This document shows positions 43,720-53,058 of a stretch of 64,000 nt of DNA, in pieces (position 1 is the first letter of the stretch; every line of letters starts with the position of its first letter). Source of the stretch: Bacteroides zoogleoformans (lineage in GTDB: Bacteria; Bacteroidota; Bacteroidia; Bacteroidales; Bacteroidaceae); assembly GCF_002998435.1 (NCBI RefSeq), contig NZ_CP027231.1, positions 3,203,001 to 3,267,000 on the forward strand, read 5' to 3'. Made by a program: the position numbers and the translations under genes. Under the pieces are notes generated by a model, which saw nothing but the letters and a program-made list of their open reading frames with translations, did not search any database and was not told the DNA's origin.

Positions 43720-44826
43720 TTATATTGACTGTGGCTCATATCTCAGCCCGAATACATCTGCCACTGCTTTATAGGTGATTTTTCCTTCCATTATATTCAG
43801 CCCTAATGCCAATGCTGGGTCATCCTTGCAGGCTTGTCGCCATCCTTTGCATGCCAATTCCACAGTATAGGGCAAAGTAGCATTGGTCAGTGCCATGGTA
43901 GATGTAAAAGGTACGGCTCCGGGAATATTGGCCACCGCATAGTGTACAATGCCGTCCACAACATATGTCGGATTGCTGTGCGTAGTGGGATGGGACGTCT
44001 CGAAGCAACCACCCTGATCTATGGCCACATCCACTAGAACAGTACCCGGCTTCATCATTTTCAACATTTCTTTGGTAATGAGATGCGGGGTTTTGTCGCC
44101 GGGGATGAGAACCGAACCGATGACAAGGTCGATATTGGGTAGTTCCATCTTGATGTTATGTGTAGAAGAATAGAGCGTTTTTACGTTCTTGGGCATAACT
44201 TCGCCGAGATAACGCAGACGCGAGAGGTTGATGTCGGCAATTAAGACTTCAGCGCCCATGCCGGCTGCCATTTGTGCCGCATTGGTTCCTACAATGCCGC
44301 CGCCAAGAATCAGCACGCGTGCAGGACGTACTCCCGTCACGCCCCCCATTAATTTCCCTTTTCCGCCTTGTGGCTTTTCGAGGAAGCGAGCTCCTACCTG
44401 GGTTGCCATGCGCCCTGCCACTTCACTCATGGGAGTGAGCAACGGTAATGAATGATCTTCTTTCTCCACGGTTTCGTAAGCGATGCAGACGGCACCGCTT
44501 TCAATCATGGCTTCGGTCAATAATTTATCGGCAGCAAAGTGGAAGTAAGTGAACACTACTTGTCCTTTTTTAATCAGTTTGTACTCCGGTGCAATAGGTT
44601 CTTTTACTTTGACAATCATATCAGCTATGGCATACGTTTCCTCCATAGAAGGCAACGTCCTTGCACCTACAGCGATGTAATCATCGTCAGAGAAGCCGCT
44701 GTTTGCGCCTGCAGAGGCTTGCACATACACTGTATGACCACGTTTCACCAACTCAGCTACTCCGGCAGGGGTCATTCCCACGCGGTTTTCATTGTTTTTG
44801 ATTTCTTTAGGTACTCCGATAATCAT
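43720..44826 (-). CDS. ald: Alanine dehydrogenase
   Basis: A 368-residue enzyme for reversible NAD-dependent conversion of alanine to pyruvate and ammonia. The N-terminal signature is IIGVPKEIKNNENRVGMTPAG, the central signature is YFHFAADKLLTEAM, and the NAD-binding fold is RVLILGGGIVGTNAAQMA. The length is normal. It stands alone and convergent with the flavin enzyme gene. Confidence 0.95.
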   Translation of the reverse strand: MIIGVPKEIKNNENRVGMTPAGVAELVKRGHTVYVQASAGANSGFSDDDYIAVGARTLPSMEETYAIADMIVKVKEPIAPEYKLIKKGQVVFTYFHFAADKLLTEAMIESGAVCIAYETVEKEDHSLPLLTPMSEVAGRMATQVGARFLEKPQGGKGKLMGGVTGVRPARVLILGGGIVGTNAAQMAAGMGAEVLIADINLSRLRYLGEVMPKNVKTLYSSTHNIKMELPNIDLVIGSVLIPGDKTPHLITKEMLKMMKPGTVLVDVAIDQGGCFETSHPTTHSNPTYVVDGIVHYAVANIPGAVPFTSTMALTNATLPYTVELACKGWRQACKDDPALALGLNIMEGKITYKAVADVFGLRYEPQSI

Positions 44827-44995
44827 AACCTTAGGATTTGAGGGTTAAACATGGTGCAAGATAGTGATTTCCCGCTTTCGGTGTCATTGTTGTACTTATG
44901 TTTTTTAGCAGAAACTTCACAAGTTACTGCCATTCGATATGACTATTTAATCTATTATTTTCTGTAGGCTCTGTAGGCAGAGAGAATATTCTTTT

Positions 44996-45003
44996 TATCT
45001 TTG
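44996..45003 (+). promoter_or_regulatory. -7 box for the M23 peptidase gene
   Basis: TATCTTTG, 25 bp before the start codon. Confidence 0.5.
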
Positions 45004-45028
45004 TGGCATTAAGTGATAATATTAAGAT

Positions 45029-46699
45029 ATGAGATACTTTATATTTTTCTCTTTCCTTTTTTTTATGTTTGGTTTGCAGAGCGGATATGCTCAGGAAACA
45101 CTTGTTGCCGGCAAGGTTGCTTTTATTCCACCGTTTGATTTTCCCATTACTCTGTCCGGTAATTTCGGTGAGATACGTGCCAATCACTTTCACGGCGGAC
45201 TGGATTTCAAGACCGAGGGTGCTGTAGGCAAGCCGGTGCGGGCTTTGGCGGACGGATATATTTCGAGAATTCGTGTCAATCATGGTTCGGGTTATGTGCT
45301 CGATGTGGCCTATGATAATGGATATTCTGCCATAAATCGCCATCTTAGCGCTTTTGTGGGTGAGGTGGCCCGTTGGGTGGAAGAACTGCAATATGAGAAA
45401 GAAAGTTGGGAAGTAGAGATTACTCCCGAACCGGCCGAATATCCGGTGAAGGCAGGTCAGATTATTGCCTTGAGCGGTAATACCGGATATTCTTTCGGCC
45501 CTCATCTCCATTTGGATATGTTCGAAACCAATACAAAAGAATACGTAGATCCGCTTCCTTTCTTCATGGATAAGGTGAAAGATTGCACACCGCCTCGTGC
45601 CGAAGGCGTCATGCTGTTTCCCCGGCCGGGAAAGGGAGTGGTGGAAGGCAAACAGGCCTTTCAGGCCTTTCCGGCACGCCCGTTGAAGCCAATCACAGCT
45701 TGGGGAGTGATAGGAGCAGGCATCAGTGCTTACGATTACATGGATGGAGTGCATAATAAGTATGGCGTAAAGAATGTTATTTTGGAGGTGGATGGCAAGG
45801 AGATTTTCCGTAGCGTGGTAGACCGTTTTGTATACGAAGAGAATCTGTACATCAATTCGTGGACGCATGGGCGATACATGAAGTCGTTCATCGATCCGGG
45901 CAACCGATTGCGTATGTTGCATGCTTCCAATGGTGATAATGGGTTGGTAAATATCAATGAAGAACGTCCCTATCTGTTTGTCTATACATTGAGCGATGCG
46001 TTAGGCAATACCTCTAAGGTTCGTTTCGTCGTACAGGGCAAGAAGATGGAGATTGTACCGGTGAAGCACCGTGAGAAATATACGTTCAGGTGGAATAAGG
46101 TGAACTATTTGCAGGAGCCCGGTCTTGAACTTGTCGTGCCCAAAGGCATGCTTTATGATGATGTGTATTTGAATTATGCCGTACGGACCGATAGCGGTGG
46201 TGTGGCTTTTACTTATCAACTGCACGATACTCCTGTTCCCATGCACGGGACTTGCGAACTGCATATCGGGTTGCGCCGCCGTCCGGTGGAAGATATGACC
46301 AAGTATTACGTGGCAGGTGTTACCGCCCGTGGTGGCAAATATAGCATTGGCGGAAAATATGAAGACGGATTCATGAAAGTGCGTATCCGCGATTTGGGGA
46401 CGTACACCGTAGCGGTAGATACCGTTCCGCCCGAAATCATTCCCCTCAATAAGACCCAATGGGGACGGATGGGGCGTATCACTTTTAAGGCCAAAGACAA
46501 GGAAACGGGCATCAGGGCCTATCGAGCTACGATTGACGGGAAATATGCTTTGTTCGGCAAACAGAACTCCATCAATGGTCACCTGATTTGTGAACTCGAC
46601 CCCAAGCATGTGAAGAAAGGCGGCGAGCATATGGTTGAGATGACGGTGACCGACGGTTGCGGCAACCAAACTACCGAACGGTTTTATTTTGTGTGGTGA
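45029..46699 (+). CDS. M23-family metallopeptidase
   Basis: A 556-residue exported protein with signal peptide ending SGYAQ. The lysostaphin-type M23 domain is near the N-terminus (about 45-175): the zinc ligands are in NHFHGGLDFKTEG and PHLHLDMFE. The rest, about 380 residues, forms beta-rich modules of unknown role (for example TYQLHDTPVPMHGTCELH). It probably cuts peptidoglycan cross-links or acts as a division-linked murein hydrolase. It may be co-transcribed with the dipeptidase 50 bp downstream. Confidence 0.88.
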   Translation: MRYFIFFSFLFFMFGLQSGYAQETLVAGKVAFIPPFDFPITLSGNFGEIRANHFHGGLDFKTEGAVGKPVRALADGYISRIRVNHGSGYVLDVAYDNGYSAINRHLSAFVGEVARWVEELQYEKESWEVEITPEPAEYPVKAGQIIALSGNTGYSFGPHLHLDMFETNTKEYVDPLPFFMDKVKDCTPPRAEGVMLFPRPGKGVVEGKQAFQAFPARPLKPITAWGVIGAGISAYDYMDGVHNKYGVKNVILEVDGKEIFRSVVDRFVYEENLYINSWTHGRYMKSFIDPGNRLRMLHASNGDNGLVNINEERPYLFVYTLSDALGNTSKVRFVVQGKKMEIVPVKHREKYTFRWNKVNYLQEPGLELVVPKGMLYDDVYLNYAVRTDSGGVAFTYQLHDTPVPMHGTCELHIGLRRRPVEDMTKYYVAGVTARGGKYSIGGKYEDGFMKVRIRDLGTYTVAVDTVPPEIIPLNKTQWGRMGRITFKAKDKETGIRAYRATIDGKYALFGKQNSINGHLICELDPKHVKKGGEHMVEMTVTDGCGNQTTERFYFVW

Positions 46700-46749
46700 T
46701 GAACTGAATAGAGAATCAATATTATATCGTAACAATAATAATTGTAAGT

Positions 46750-48387
46750 ATGAAAAGACTGACTTTCTTCGTTTTGCTTTTGCTGGCAGCTGTGGCGAAT
46801 GCGCCGGCTTGTACCAATCTCATTGTAGGTAAGAATGCGTCTGCAGACGGCTCTACCATTGTTTCCTATTCTGCCGACTCGTATGGCTTGTTCGGCGAGT
46901 TGTATCATTATCCTGCCGGAGTACATAGGAAAGGTACTCTGATTGATATTCATGAGTGGGACACCGGTAAGTATCTTGGGCGGATAGAACAGGCGCGCCA
47001 GACGTACAACGTCATCGGCAACATGAATGAGTTTCAGCTTACCATCGGCGAAACAACTTTCGGTGGACGTCCCGAACTGGTCGACACTACCGGCATTATC
47101 GATTACGGCAGTTTGATTTATCTGGGATTGCAACGTTCGCGTACTGCTCGCGAAGCCATCAAGGTGATGACCGGACTGGTTCAGGAGTATGGCTATTATA
47201 GCGGCGGCGAGTCTTTTACCATTGCCGATCCCAATGAAATATGGATTATGGAAATGATTGGCAAAGGCTCTGGTGTGCGTGGCGCAGTGTGGATAGCTGT
47301 CCGTGTGCCCGACGACTGTATCTCTGCTCATGCCAACCAAAGCCGCATCCATCAGTTTAATATGAACGACAAAGAGAATTGCATGTACTCTCCCGATGTC
47401 ATTTCCTTTGCTCGCGAGAAAGGCTATTTCGATGGTGTAAACAAGGATTTCAGTTTTGCCAATGCTTATGCTCCGCTCGATTTCAGCGCCCGTCGCTATT
47501 GCGAAGCCCGTGTTTGGAGTTACTTCAATATGTTTACCAACCGCGGCAATGAATTTCTGCCTTATATATTAGGTGAGAACAATACTCCGATGCCCTTATT
47601 CCTGAAGCCGAATCGTAAGATCTCTGTTCAGGATGTCAAAAATGCCATGCGCGACCATTACGAAGGAACTCCTCTCGACATCAGCAAGGATTTCGGTGCC
47701 GGTCCGTATCACATGCCCTACCGTCTGTCTCCTCTCTCTTTCAAGGTAGGCGACCGGGAATATTTCAACGAACGTCCCATTTCCACTCAGCAGAGCGGGT
47801 TTGTGTTTGTGGCTCAAATGCGCTCCGAGTTGCCCGATGCCATCGGTGGCGTACTGTGGTTTGCTACAGACGATGCCAATATGACCGTGTTTACTCCTGT
47901 GTATTGTTGCACGGATAAAGTTCCTACGTGCTATACCCGCGTGGACGGTGCCGATTACATCACTTTCTCATGGAATTCGGCTTTCTGGATTTTCAACTGG
48001 GTGGCCAATATGGTTTATCCCCGATATGATTTGATGATTGATGACGTGCGTGCTGCTCAAACGGAATTGGAAACTGCCTTCAACAATGCGCAAGAGGGGG
48101 TTGAGGCTGCTGCTGCCCGACTGTTGGAGAAAGATTCTGCAAAGGCGAAAGCTTTCCTTACAAACTATACGAATATGACTGCCGAAAGCACGTTCGTCAC
48201 TTGGAAGCGATTGGGCGAATTTCTTCTTGTAAAGTATAATGACGGTGTGGTGAAACGTATGAAAGACGGAAAGTTTGAGCGCAACTCCATTGGACAGCCG
48301 GCAGGTGTCATTCGTCCGGGATACCCTAAAGCATTCCTTGAGGAGTATGTAAAGCAAACGGGTGACCGATATAAAAAGCCCGAATAA
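46750..48387 (+). CDS. C69-family dipeptidase
   Basis: A 545-residue N-terminal-nucleophile peptidase. Cleavage after the signal peptide (LLLLAAVANAPA) would expose Cys21 in ACTNLIVGKNASADGSTIVS, the expected nucleophile. Other family features are GESFTIADPNEIWIMEMIG and SAHANQSRIHQF. It should act in the periplasm on dipeptides. The preceding M23 gene makes a link to peptide recycling plausible but not proven. Confidence 0.9.
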   Translation: MKRLTFFVLLLLAAVANAPACTNLIVGKNASADGSTIVSYSADSYGLFGELYHYPAGVHRKGTLIDIHEWDTGKYLGRIEQARQTYNVIGNMNEFQLTIGETTFGGRPELVDTTGIIDYGSLIYLGLQRSRTAREAIKVMTGLVQEYGYYSGGESFTIADPNEIWIMEMIGKGSGVRGAVWIAVRVPDDCISAHANQSRIHQFNMNDKENCMYSPDVISFAREKGYFDGVNKDFSFANAYAPLDFSARRYCEARVWSYFNMFTNRGNEFLPYILGENNTPMPLFLKPNRKISVQDVKNAMRDHYEGTPLDISKDFGAGPYHMPYRLSPLSFKVGDREYFNERPISTQQSGFVFVAQMRSELPDAIGGVLWFATDDANMTVFTPVYCCTDKVPTCYTRVDGADYITFSWNSAFWIFNWVANMVYPRYDLMIDDVRAAQTELETAFNNAQEGVEAAAARLLEKDSAKAKAFLTNYTNMTAESTFVTWKRLGEFLLVKYNDGVVKRMKDGKFERNSIGQPAGVIRPGYPKAFLEEYVKQTGDRYKKPE

Positions 48388-48412
48388 ATTAGGATTTCAA
48401 AACTTAATCTTT

Positions 48413-48420
48413 TACATTTG
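48413..48420 (+). promoter_or_regulatory. -7 box for the phosphohexomutase gene
   Basis: TACATTTG, 53 bp before the ATG at 48473. It excludes the longer reading frame that opens at 48362. Confidence 0.5.
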
Positions 48421-48472
48421 TATCTCAACAAAGCAGACACTTTATAATCAAAATATTTTAAAATACTCTCTT

Positions 48473-50215
48473 ATGGAAAATCAAGAATTGATTAAACAGG
48501 TCACGGAGAAAGCCGAGAAATGGCTTACTCCGGCTTATGACGCCGAGACGCAGGCGGAAGTGAAACGCATGTTGCAGAGTCCCGATAAGACCGAACTGAT
48601 AGATAGCTTCTATAAAGATTTGGAATTTGGCACGGGAGGTCTGCGCGGCATTATGGGGGCAGGAAGCAACCGTATGAATATCTATACCGTAGGTGCCGCT
48701 ACCCAGGGATTATCCAATTATCTGAATAAGTGTTTTGCCGGCAAGGGGCAAATCTCTGTAGTGGTAGGGCACGATTGCCGCAATAACAGTGATAAGTTTG
48801 CCAAAATCACTGCCGATATCTTTTCGGCGAATGGCATCAAGGTGTATCTTTTTGAAGATTTGCGTCCTACTCCTGAAGTGTCATTTGCCATTCGTCATTT
48901 CGGTTGCCAAAGCGGTATCAATATCACAGCAAGCCATAATCCGAGAGAGTACAACGGCTATAAGGCTTATTGGGATGATGGTGCGCAAGTACTTGCGCCG
49001 CACGATACGGCTATTATCGACGAAGTGAATAAGGTAACGGTGGATGACATCAAATTCAATGGAAATAAAGATCTGATTCAGATTATCGGTAAGGAGGTGG
49101 ATGAAGTTTACCTGAAACAAGTGCATACCATTTCCATCGATCCGGAGGTCATCAAGCGGCAGAAGAATCTCAGCATTGTATATACTCCGCTTCACGGCGC
49201 CGGCAGAGTGCTGATTCCCGATTCACTGAAGGTGTGGGGCTTTGAAAATGTGAATTGCGTGCCCGAGCAGATGGTGAAGGATGGCAATTTCCCGACGGTT
49301 GTTTCGCCCAATCCGGAGAATGCGGAAGCTTTGACTTTAGCTATTGCGCTGGCGAAAAAGATAGATGCCGACATCGTAATGGCAAGCGACCCGGATGCCG
49401 ACCGTGTAGGCATGGCTTGCAAGGATAGCAAGGGCGAATGGGTACTTATCAACGGCAACCAGACTTGCCTGATTTTCTTATACTATATCATCAAGAATCG
49501 CATTGCAATGGGCAAGATGAAACCCAATGATTTCATTGTAAAAACCATTGTTACTACCGAACTCATCAAGGCTGTGGCCGACAAGAACAAGATTGAAATG
49601 CGCGACTGCTATACCGGCTTCAAGTGGATAGCCCGTGAGATTCGCCTGAGCGAAGGCAAGCAGCAATACATTGGTGGCGGTGAAGAAAGCTACGGCTTCC
49701 TTGCCGAAGACTTTGTTCGTGATAAAGACGCTGTTTCGGCATGTTCACTGCTGGCCGAGATTTGTGCTTGGGCAAAAGATCAGGGCAAGACGTTGTATGA
49801 TGTGCTGATGGATATTTATGTGGAATACGGTTTCTCCAAAGAGACTACCGTCAACGTAGTGAAGCCGGGAAAGAGCGGTGCGGAAGAAATAAAAGCCATG
49901 ATGGACAATTTCCGTGCTGATTCGCCGAAAGAAATCGGTGGCTCGGCTGTGTGCTTGGTGAAGGATTACAAAACCCTGAAGGCTACGGATGCCCGGGGAA
50001 ATGTAACAGTTTTGGATATGCCGGAGCCTTCGAATGTGCTTCAATTCTTCACGGAAGACGGAACGAAGATTTCTGTTCGCCCGTCGGGTACAGAACCCAA
50101 AATAAAGTTCTATATCGAAGTGAAGGGTGAAATGGGATGTCCTAAATGTTATGCCGGTGCCAATGCCGACGCCGAGAAGAAAGTGGAAGCTGTGCGTCAA
50201 TCGCTCGGCATCTGA
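48473..50215 (+). CDS. Phosphoglucomutase/phosphomannomutase-type phosphohexomutase
   Basis: A 581-residue cytoplasmic enzyme that interconverts hexose 1- and 6-phosphates. The phosphoserine is Ser154 in ITASHNPREYNGYK, the Mg ligands are Asp306, Asp308 and Asp310 in SDPDADRVG, the sugar-binding loop is GGGEESYGFL, and the phosphate-binding loop is SVRPSGTEPKIKFY near the end. The length fits the long bacterial PgcA group. The hairpin at 50237-50270 ends its transcript. Confidence 0.94.
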   Translation: MENQELIKQVTEKAEKWLTPAYDAETQAEVKRMLQSPDKTELIDSFYKDLEFGTGGLRGIMGAGSNRMNIYTVGAATQGLSNYLNKCFAGKGQISVVVGHDCRNNSDKFAKITADIFSANGIKVYLFEDLRPTPEVSFAIRHFGCQSGINITASHNPREYNGYKAYWDDGAQVLAPHDTAIIDEVNKVTVDDIKFNGNKDLIQIIGKEVDEVYLKQVHTISIDPEVIKRQKNLSIVYTPLHGAGRVLIPDSLKVWGFENVNCVPEQMVKDGNFPTVVSPNPENAEALTLAIALAKKIDADIVMASDPDADRVGMACKDSKGEWVLINGNQTCLIFLYYIIKNRIAMGKMKPNDFIVKTIVTTELIKAVADKNKIEMRDCYTGFKWIAREIRLSEGKQQYIGGGEESYGFLAEDFVRDKDAVSACSLLAEICAWAKDQGKTLYDVLMDIYVEYGFSKETTVNVVKPGKSGAEEIKAMMDNFRADSPKEIGGSAVCLVKDYKTLKATDARGNVTVLDMPEPSNVLQFFTEDGTKISVRPSGTEPKIKFYIEVKGEMGCPKCYAGANADAEKKVEAVRQSLGI

Positions 50216-50236
50216 AAGAAAATCAAAACAGATTCT

Positions 50237-50270
50237 GATTGCTGTCCGCTAGCTCCGGCGGACAGTAATC
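50237..50270 (+). terminator. Terminator after the phosphohexomutase gene
   Basis: GATTGCTGTCCGC pairs with GCGGACAGTAATC around an 8-base loop, followed by ATTGTTT. Confidence 0.7.
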
Positions 50271-50470
50271 ATTGTTTATACTCTTTTGAAGCATGTTTGC
50301 AATGCTTCAACTCCCCCCCTCCAATATTCTACCTGCATCTCATCTTACTCATCCGTAGCAGCGTGTTATCTATATAACACGGCAAAGTCTGTACTGCGAT
50401 ACCGGCTATAGGTTCATCTTTTCCAAGCCTTATGCAATAAGGAACAAACAAATGGTTCTTTTTCTTTTTC

Positions 50471-51247
50471 TCAGACTGTCGTTTTGGGGTTGAGATACTG
50501 TCCGTGGCCGGCACTGGCACCATAATTGATGGCATTCTTCGGGCAACGGTGCAGGCAACCGAGACAGATGGCACATTTCTCTTTTGTCCACACCGGATGT
50601 CGGTCGGTGGGGCTTTGCGCATTGGCATTCGGAACCATCGTGATAGCTTGAACCGGGCACTTCTTTTCACATAGGGCGCAACCGATACACTTATTCTCGT
50701 CCACGCGGAAGCGTTTGGTCTGCTGTTCATACGAGAGCAGGACACTCATTATCCGTCGCATAATGTATGGCAGGCGAATGCAAGTGTGATTACCTGTCAC
50801 ACGATTTCTCACTTGCCCGATTACCCGGTCAATCCTGGTTTCAGCCATCTCAATGATTCGAGCGATATATTTCTTATGATTGGCACTGAAGATAGGAGTG
50901 AAGTTTTCCGGCATATGGATGCTGAACGATGCATTCAGCGTGATACCACGGCCGGCAAACAGACGGCGTGCATCTTCACCGCTTGCGCCGGGCAGTAAAC
51001 CGAAAGTGGACACATAAAATATGTAGTTGTTTTTTGCCGTCGTGAATTGCGTTTTCATCAGAAACTCACGTGCCGGCAACGACACCCCCAACCAATTGGT
51101 GGGTGCCACTAAACCAATGACCTCATTATCCCGAAACTTGATGGTAGCAGGGGACCTTTCAATAGAACAGACCTCTTCGCCGAGAGCCTTGCCAATGCGC
51201 TCGGCAACATACTTGCTATTGCCTGTGGCAGAAAAATAATAAATCAT
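50471..51247 (-). CDS. Flavodoxin-ferredoxin fusion protein (EFR1 type)
   Basis: A 258-residue electron carrier. The N-terminal flavodoxin fold binds FMN (YYFSATGNSKYVAERI). The C-terminal part holds two 4Fe-4S clusters: CIGCALCEKKCPV and CAICLGCLHRCPK. The redox partner is unknown. It is a single gene. Confidence 0.9.
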   Translation of the reverse strand: MIYYFSATGNSKYVAERIGKALGEEVCSIERSPATIKFRDNEVIGLVAPTNWLGVSLPAREFLMKTQFTTAKNNYIFYVSTFGLLPGASGEDARRLFAGRGITLNASFSIHMPENFTPIFSANHKKYIARIIEMAETRIDRVIGQVRNRVTGNHTCIRLPYIMRRIMSVLLSYEQQTKRFRVDENKCIGCALCEKKCPVQAITMVPNANAQSPTDRHPVWTKEKCAICLGCLHRCPKNAINYGASAGHGQYLNPKTTV

Positions 51248-51354
51248 ATGTATCGTTTAATCATAATACGTTCGGCAATAATTGCGACTGCAAAGATGGT
51301 TCTTTTTCTTCATTTCATGAATAGGTTGGGCCTGTTTATATCGGATTTTACATT

Positions 51355-51362
51355 ATCTTTGT
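51355..51362 (+). promoter_or_regulatory. -7 box for the AspT-like gene
   Basis: TATCTTTG, 28 bp before the GTG start at 51391. Confidence 0.5.
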
Positions 51363-51390
51363 GCCCTGAATCTGTAATTTTGGGTGTATA

Positions 51391-53058
51391 GTGGATTGGC
51401 TATATGATTTATTTGTCGAACATTCCGCTTTGCAGGCGGTTGTTATCCTCTCATTGGTCTCTGCCATCGGTCTGGGACTCGGAAAATTGCGTATTTGCGG
51501 TGTCTCTCTGGGAGTAACTTTTGTTTTCTTTGCCGGCATCATGGCCGGACACCTCGGTTTGTCCATTGATTCACAGATGCTGAATTATGCGGAAAGTTTC
51601 GGATTGGTAATATTCGTGTATGCTTTGGGCCTGCAGGTAGGCCCCGGCTTTTTCAGCTCTTTCCGGAAGGGCGGAGTGCAACTGAATATGTTGGCTGCGG
51701 GAGTGATACTCATCGGTACCTTGATGGCCGTACTGGGCAGCTATGCCTTGAAAATATCCTTGCCGGACATGGTAGGAATTCTCTGCGGTGCCGTAACCAA
51801 TACTCCCGCGCTGGGAGCGGCACAACAAACCTTGAAACAGATGGGGCTGGAATCCAATACGCCGGCTTTGGGATGTGCGGTGGCATACCCGTTGGGAGTG
51901 GTCGGGGTGATTTTGGCGATACTGGCCATCCGTAAGGCGTTGGTGCGTAAAGAAGATTTGGAGCTGAAGGAAAAGGAAGACGCGAACAAGCCTTACATCG
52001 TAGCCTTTCAGGTGCATAATCCGGCTGTTTTCAATAAGAGCATCAGAGAGATAGGAGGGCTGAACAGCTATCCGAAGTTTGTAATCTCCCGTTTGTGGAG
52101 GGACGGAAATGTCAGCATTCCCACTTCCGAGAAGGTGATAAAGGAGGGTGACCGGCTTTTGGTGATAACCTCGGAAAAAGATACACCGTCACTGACCGTA
52201 CTCTTCGGTGAGCAGGAACATACCGATTGGAACAAAGAAGATATAGACTGGAACGCCATAGACAGCCAGTTGATTTCACAACGCATCGTAGTGACTCGTC
52301 CCGAACTGAACGGGAAGAAACTTGGCTCGCTCCATTTGCGCAATCATTATGGCATCAATATCAGCAGAGTATATCGCAGCGGTGTGCAGTTGCTGGCCAC
52401 GGCGGAACTGACATTACAGTTGGGCGACCGTCTTACGGTGGTGGGAGAAGCGGCTGCCATACATAATGTGGAGAAGGTATTGGGCAATGCTGTCAAGAGC
52501 CTGAAAGAGCCTAATCTGGTTGCCGTGTTTATAGGTATTATCATAGGTCTGGCATTGGGTGCGATTCCCATTTCCATACCGGGCATCAGTGCACCGGTTC
52601 GTTTAGGGTTGGCAGGTGGCCCCATTATCGTGGGTATCCTTATCGGCACGTTCGGCCCCAGAATGCATATGGTGACCTACACCACCCGCAGTGCCAATCT
52701 GATGCTTCGTGCGCTGGGTCTGTCTCTTTATCTGGCCTGTCTGGGGCTGGATGCCGGTGCCCATTTCTTCGATACCGTGTTCCGTCCGGAAGGTTTGCTC
52801 TGGGTTTTGGCAGGATTTATACTCACGGTTGTTCCCGTGCTTATCATGGGCATTGTTTCCTTTAAGTGGATGAAAGTAGATTACGGCACTACGGCAGGCA
52901 TGCTGTGCGGAAGCATGGCCAATCCGATGGCTTTGAACTATGCCAATGATACGATTCCCGGCGACAATCCTTCCGTGGCTTATGCCACCGTTTATCCGCT
53001 GTGCATGTTCCTGCGGGTCATCATTGCACAAGTGTTGCTGATGTTCCTGCTTGGTTGA
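51391..53058 (+). CDS. AspT/YidE-family exchanger with two RCK_C domains
   Basis: A 555-residue inner-membrane transporter starting with GTG. Two homologous membrane halves (about 1-175 and 375-555) flank two TrkA-C/RCK_C-type cytoplasmic domains (about 205-285 and 290-370). The repeated motif GxCGAxTNTPALGAA appears in the first half (ILCGAVTNTPALGAAQ), and MLCGSMANPMALNYAND is its counterpart. Relatives exchange aspartate for alanine; the substrate here is unknown. The last 38 bp overlap the 3' end of the convergent gene. Confidence 0.88.
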   Translation: MDWLYDLFVEHSALQAVVILSLVSAIGLGLGKLRICGVSLGVTFVFFAGIMAGHLGLSIDSQMLNYAESFGLVIFVYALGLQVGPGFFSSFRKGGVQLNMLAAGVILIGTLMAVLGSYALKISLPDMVGILCGAVTNTPALGAAQQTLKQMGLESNTPALGCAVAYPLGVVGVILAILAIRKALVRKEDLELKEKEDANKPYIVAFQVHNPAVFNKSIREIGGLNSYPKFVISRLWRDGNVSIPTSEKVIKEGDRLLVITSEKDTPSLTVLFGEQEHTDWNKEDIDWNAIDSQLISQRIVVTRPELNGKKLGSLHLRNHYGINISRVYRSGVQLLATAELTLQLGDRLTVVGEAAAIHNVEKVLGNAVKSLKEPNLVAVFIGIIIGLALGAIPISIPGISAPVRLGLAGGPIIVGILIGTFGPRMHMVTYTTRSANLMLRALGLSLYLACLGLDAGAHFFDTVFRPEGLLWVLAGFILTVVPVLIMGIVSFKWMKVDYGTTAGMLCGSMANPMALNYANDTIPGDNPSVAYATVYPLCMFLRVIIAQVLLMFLLG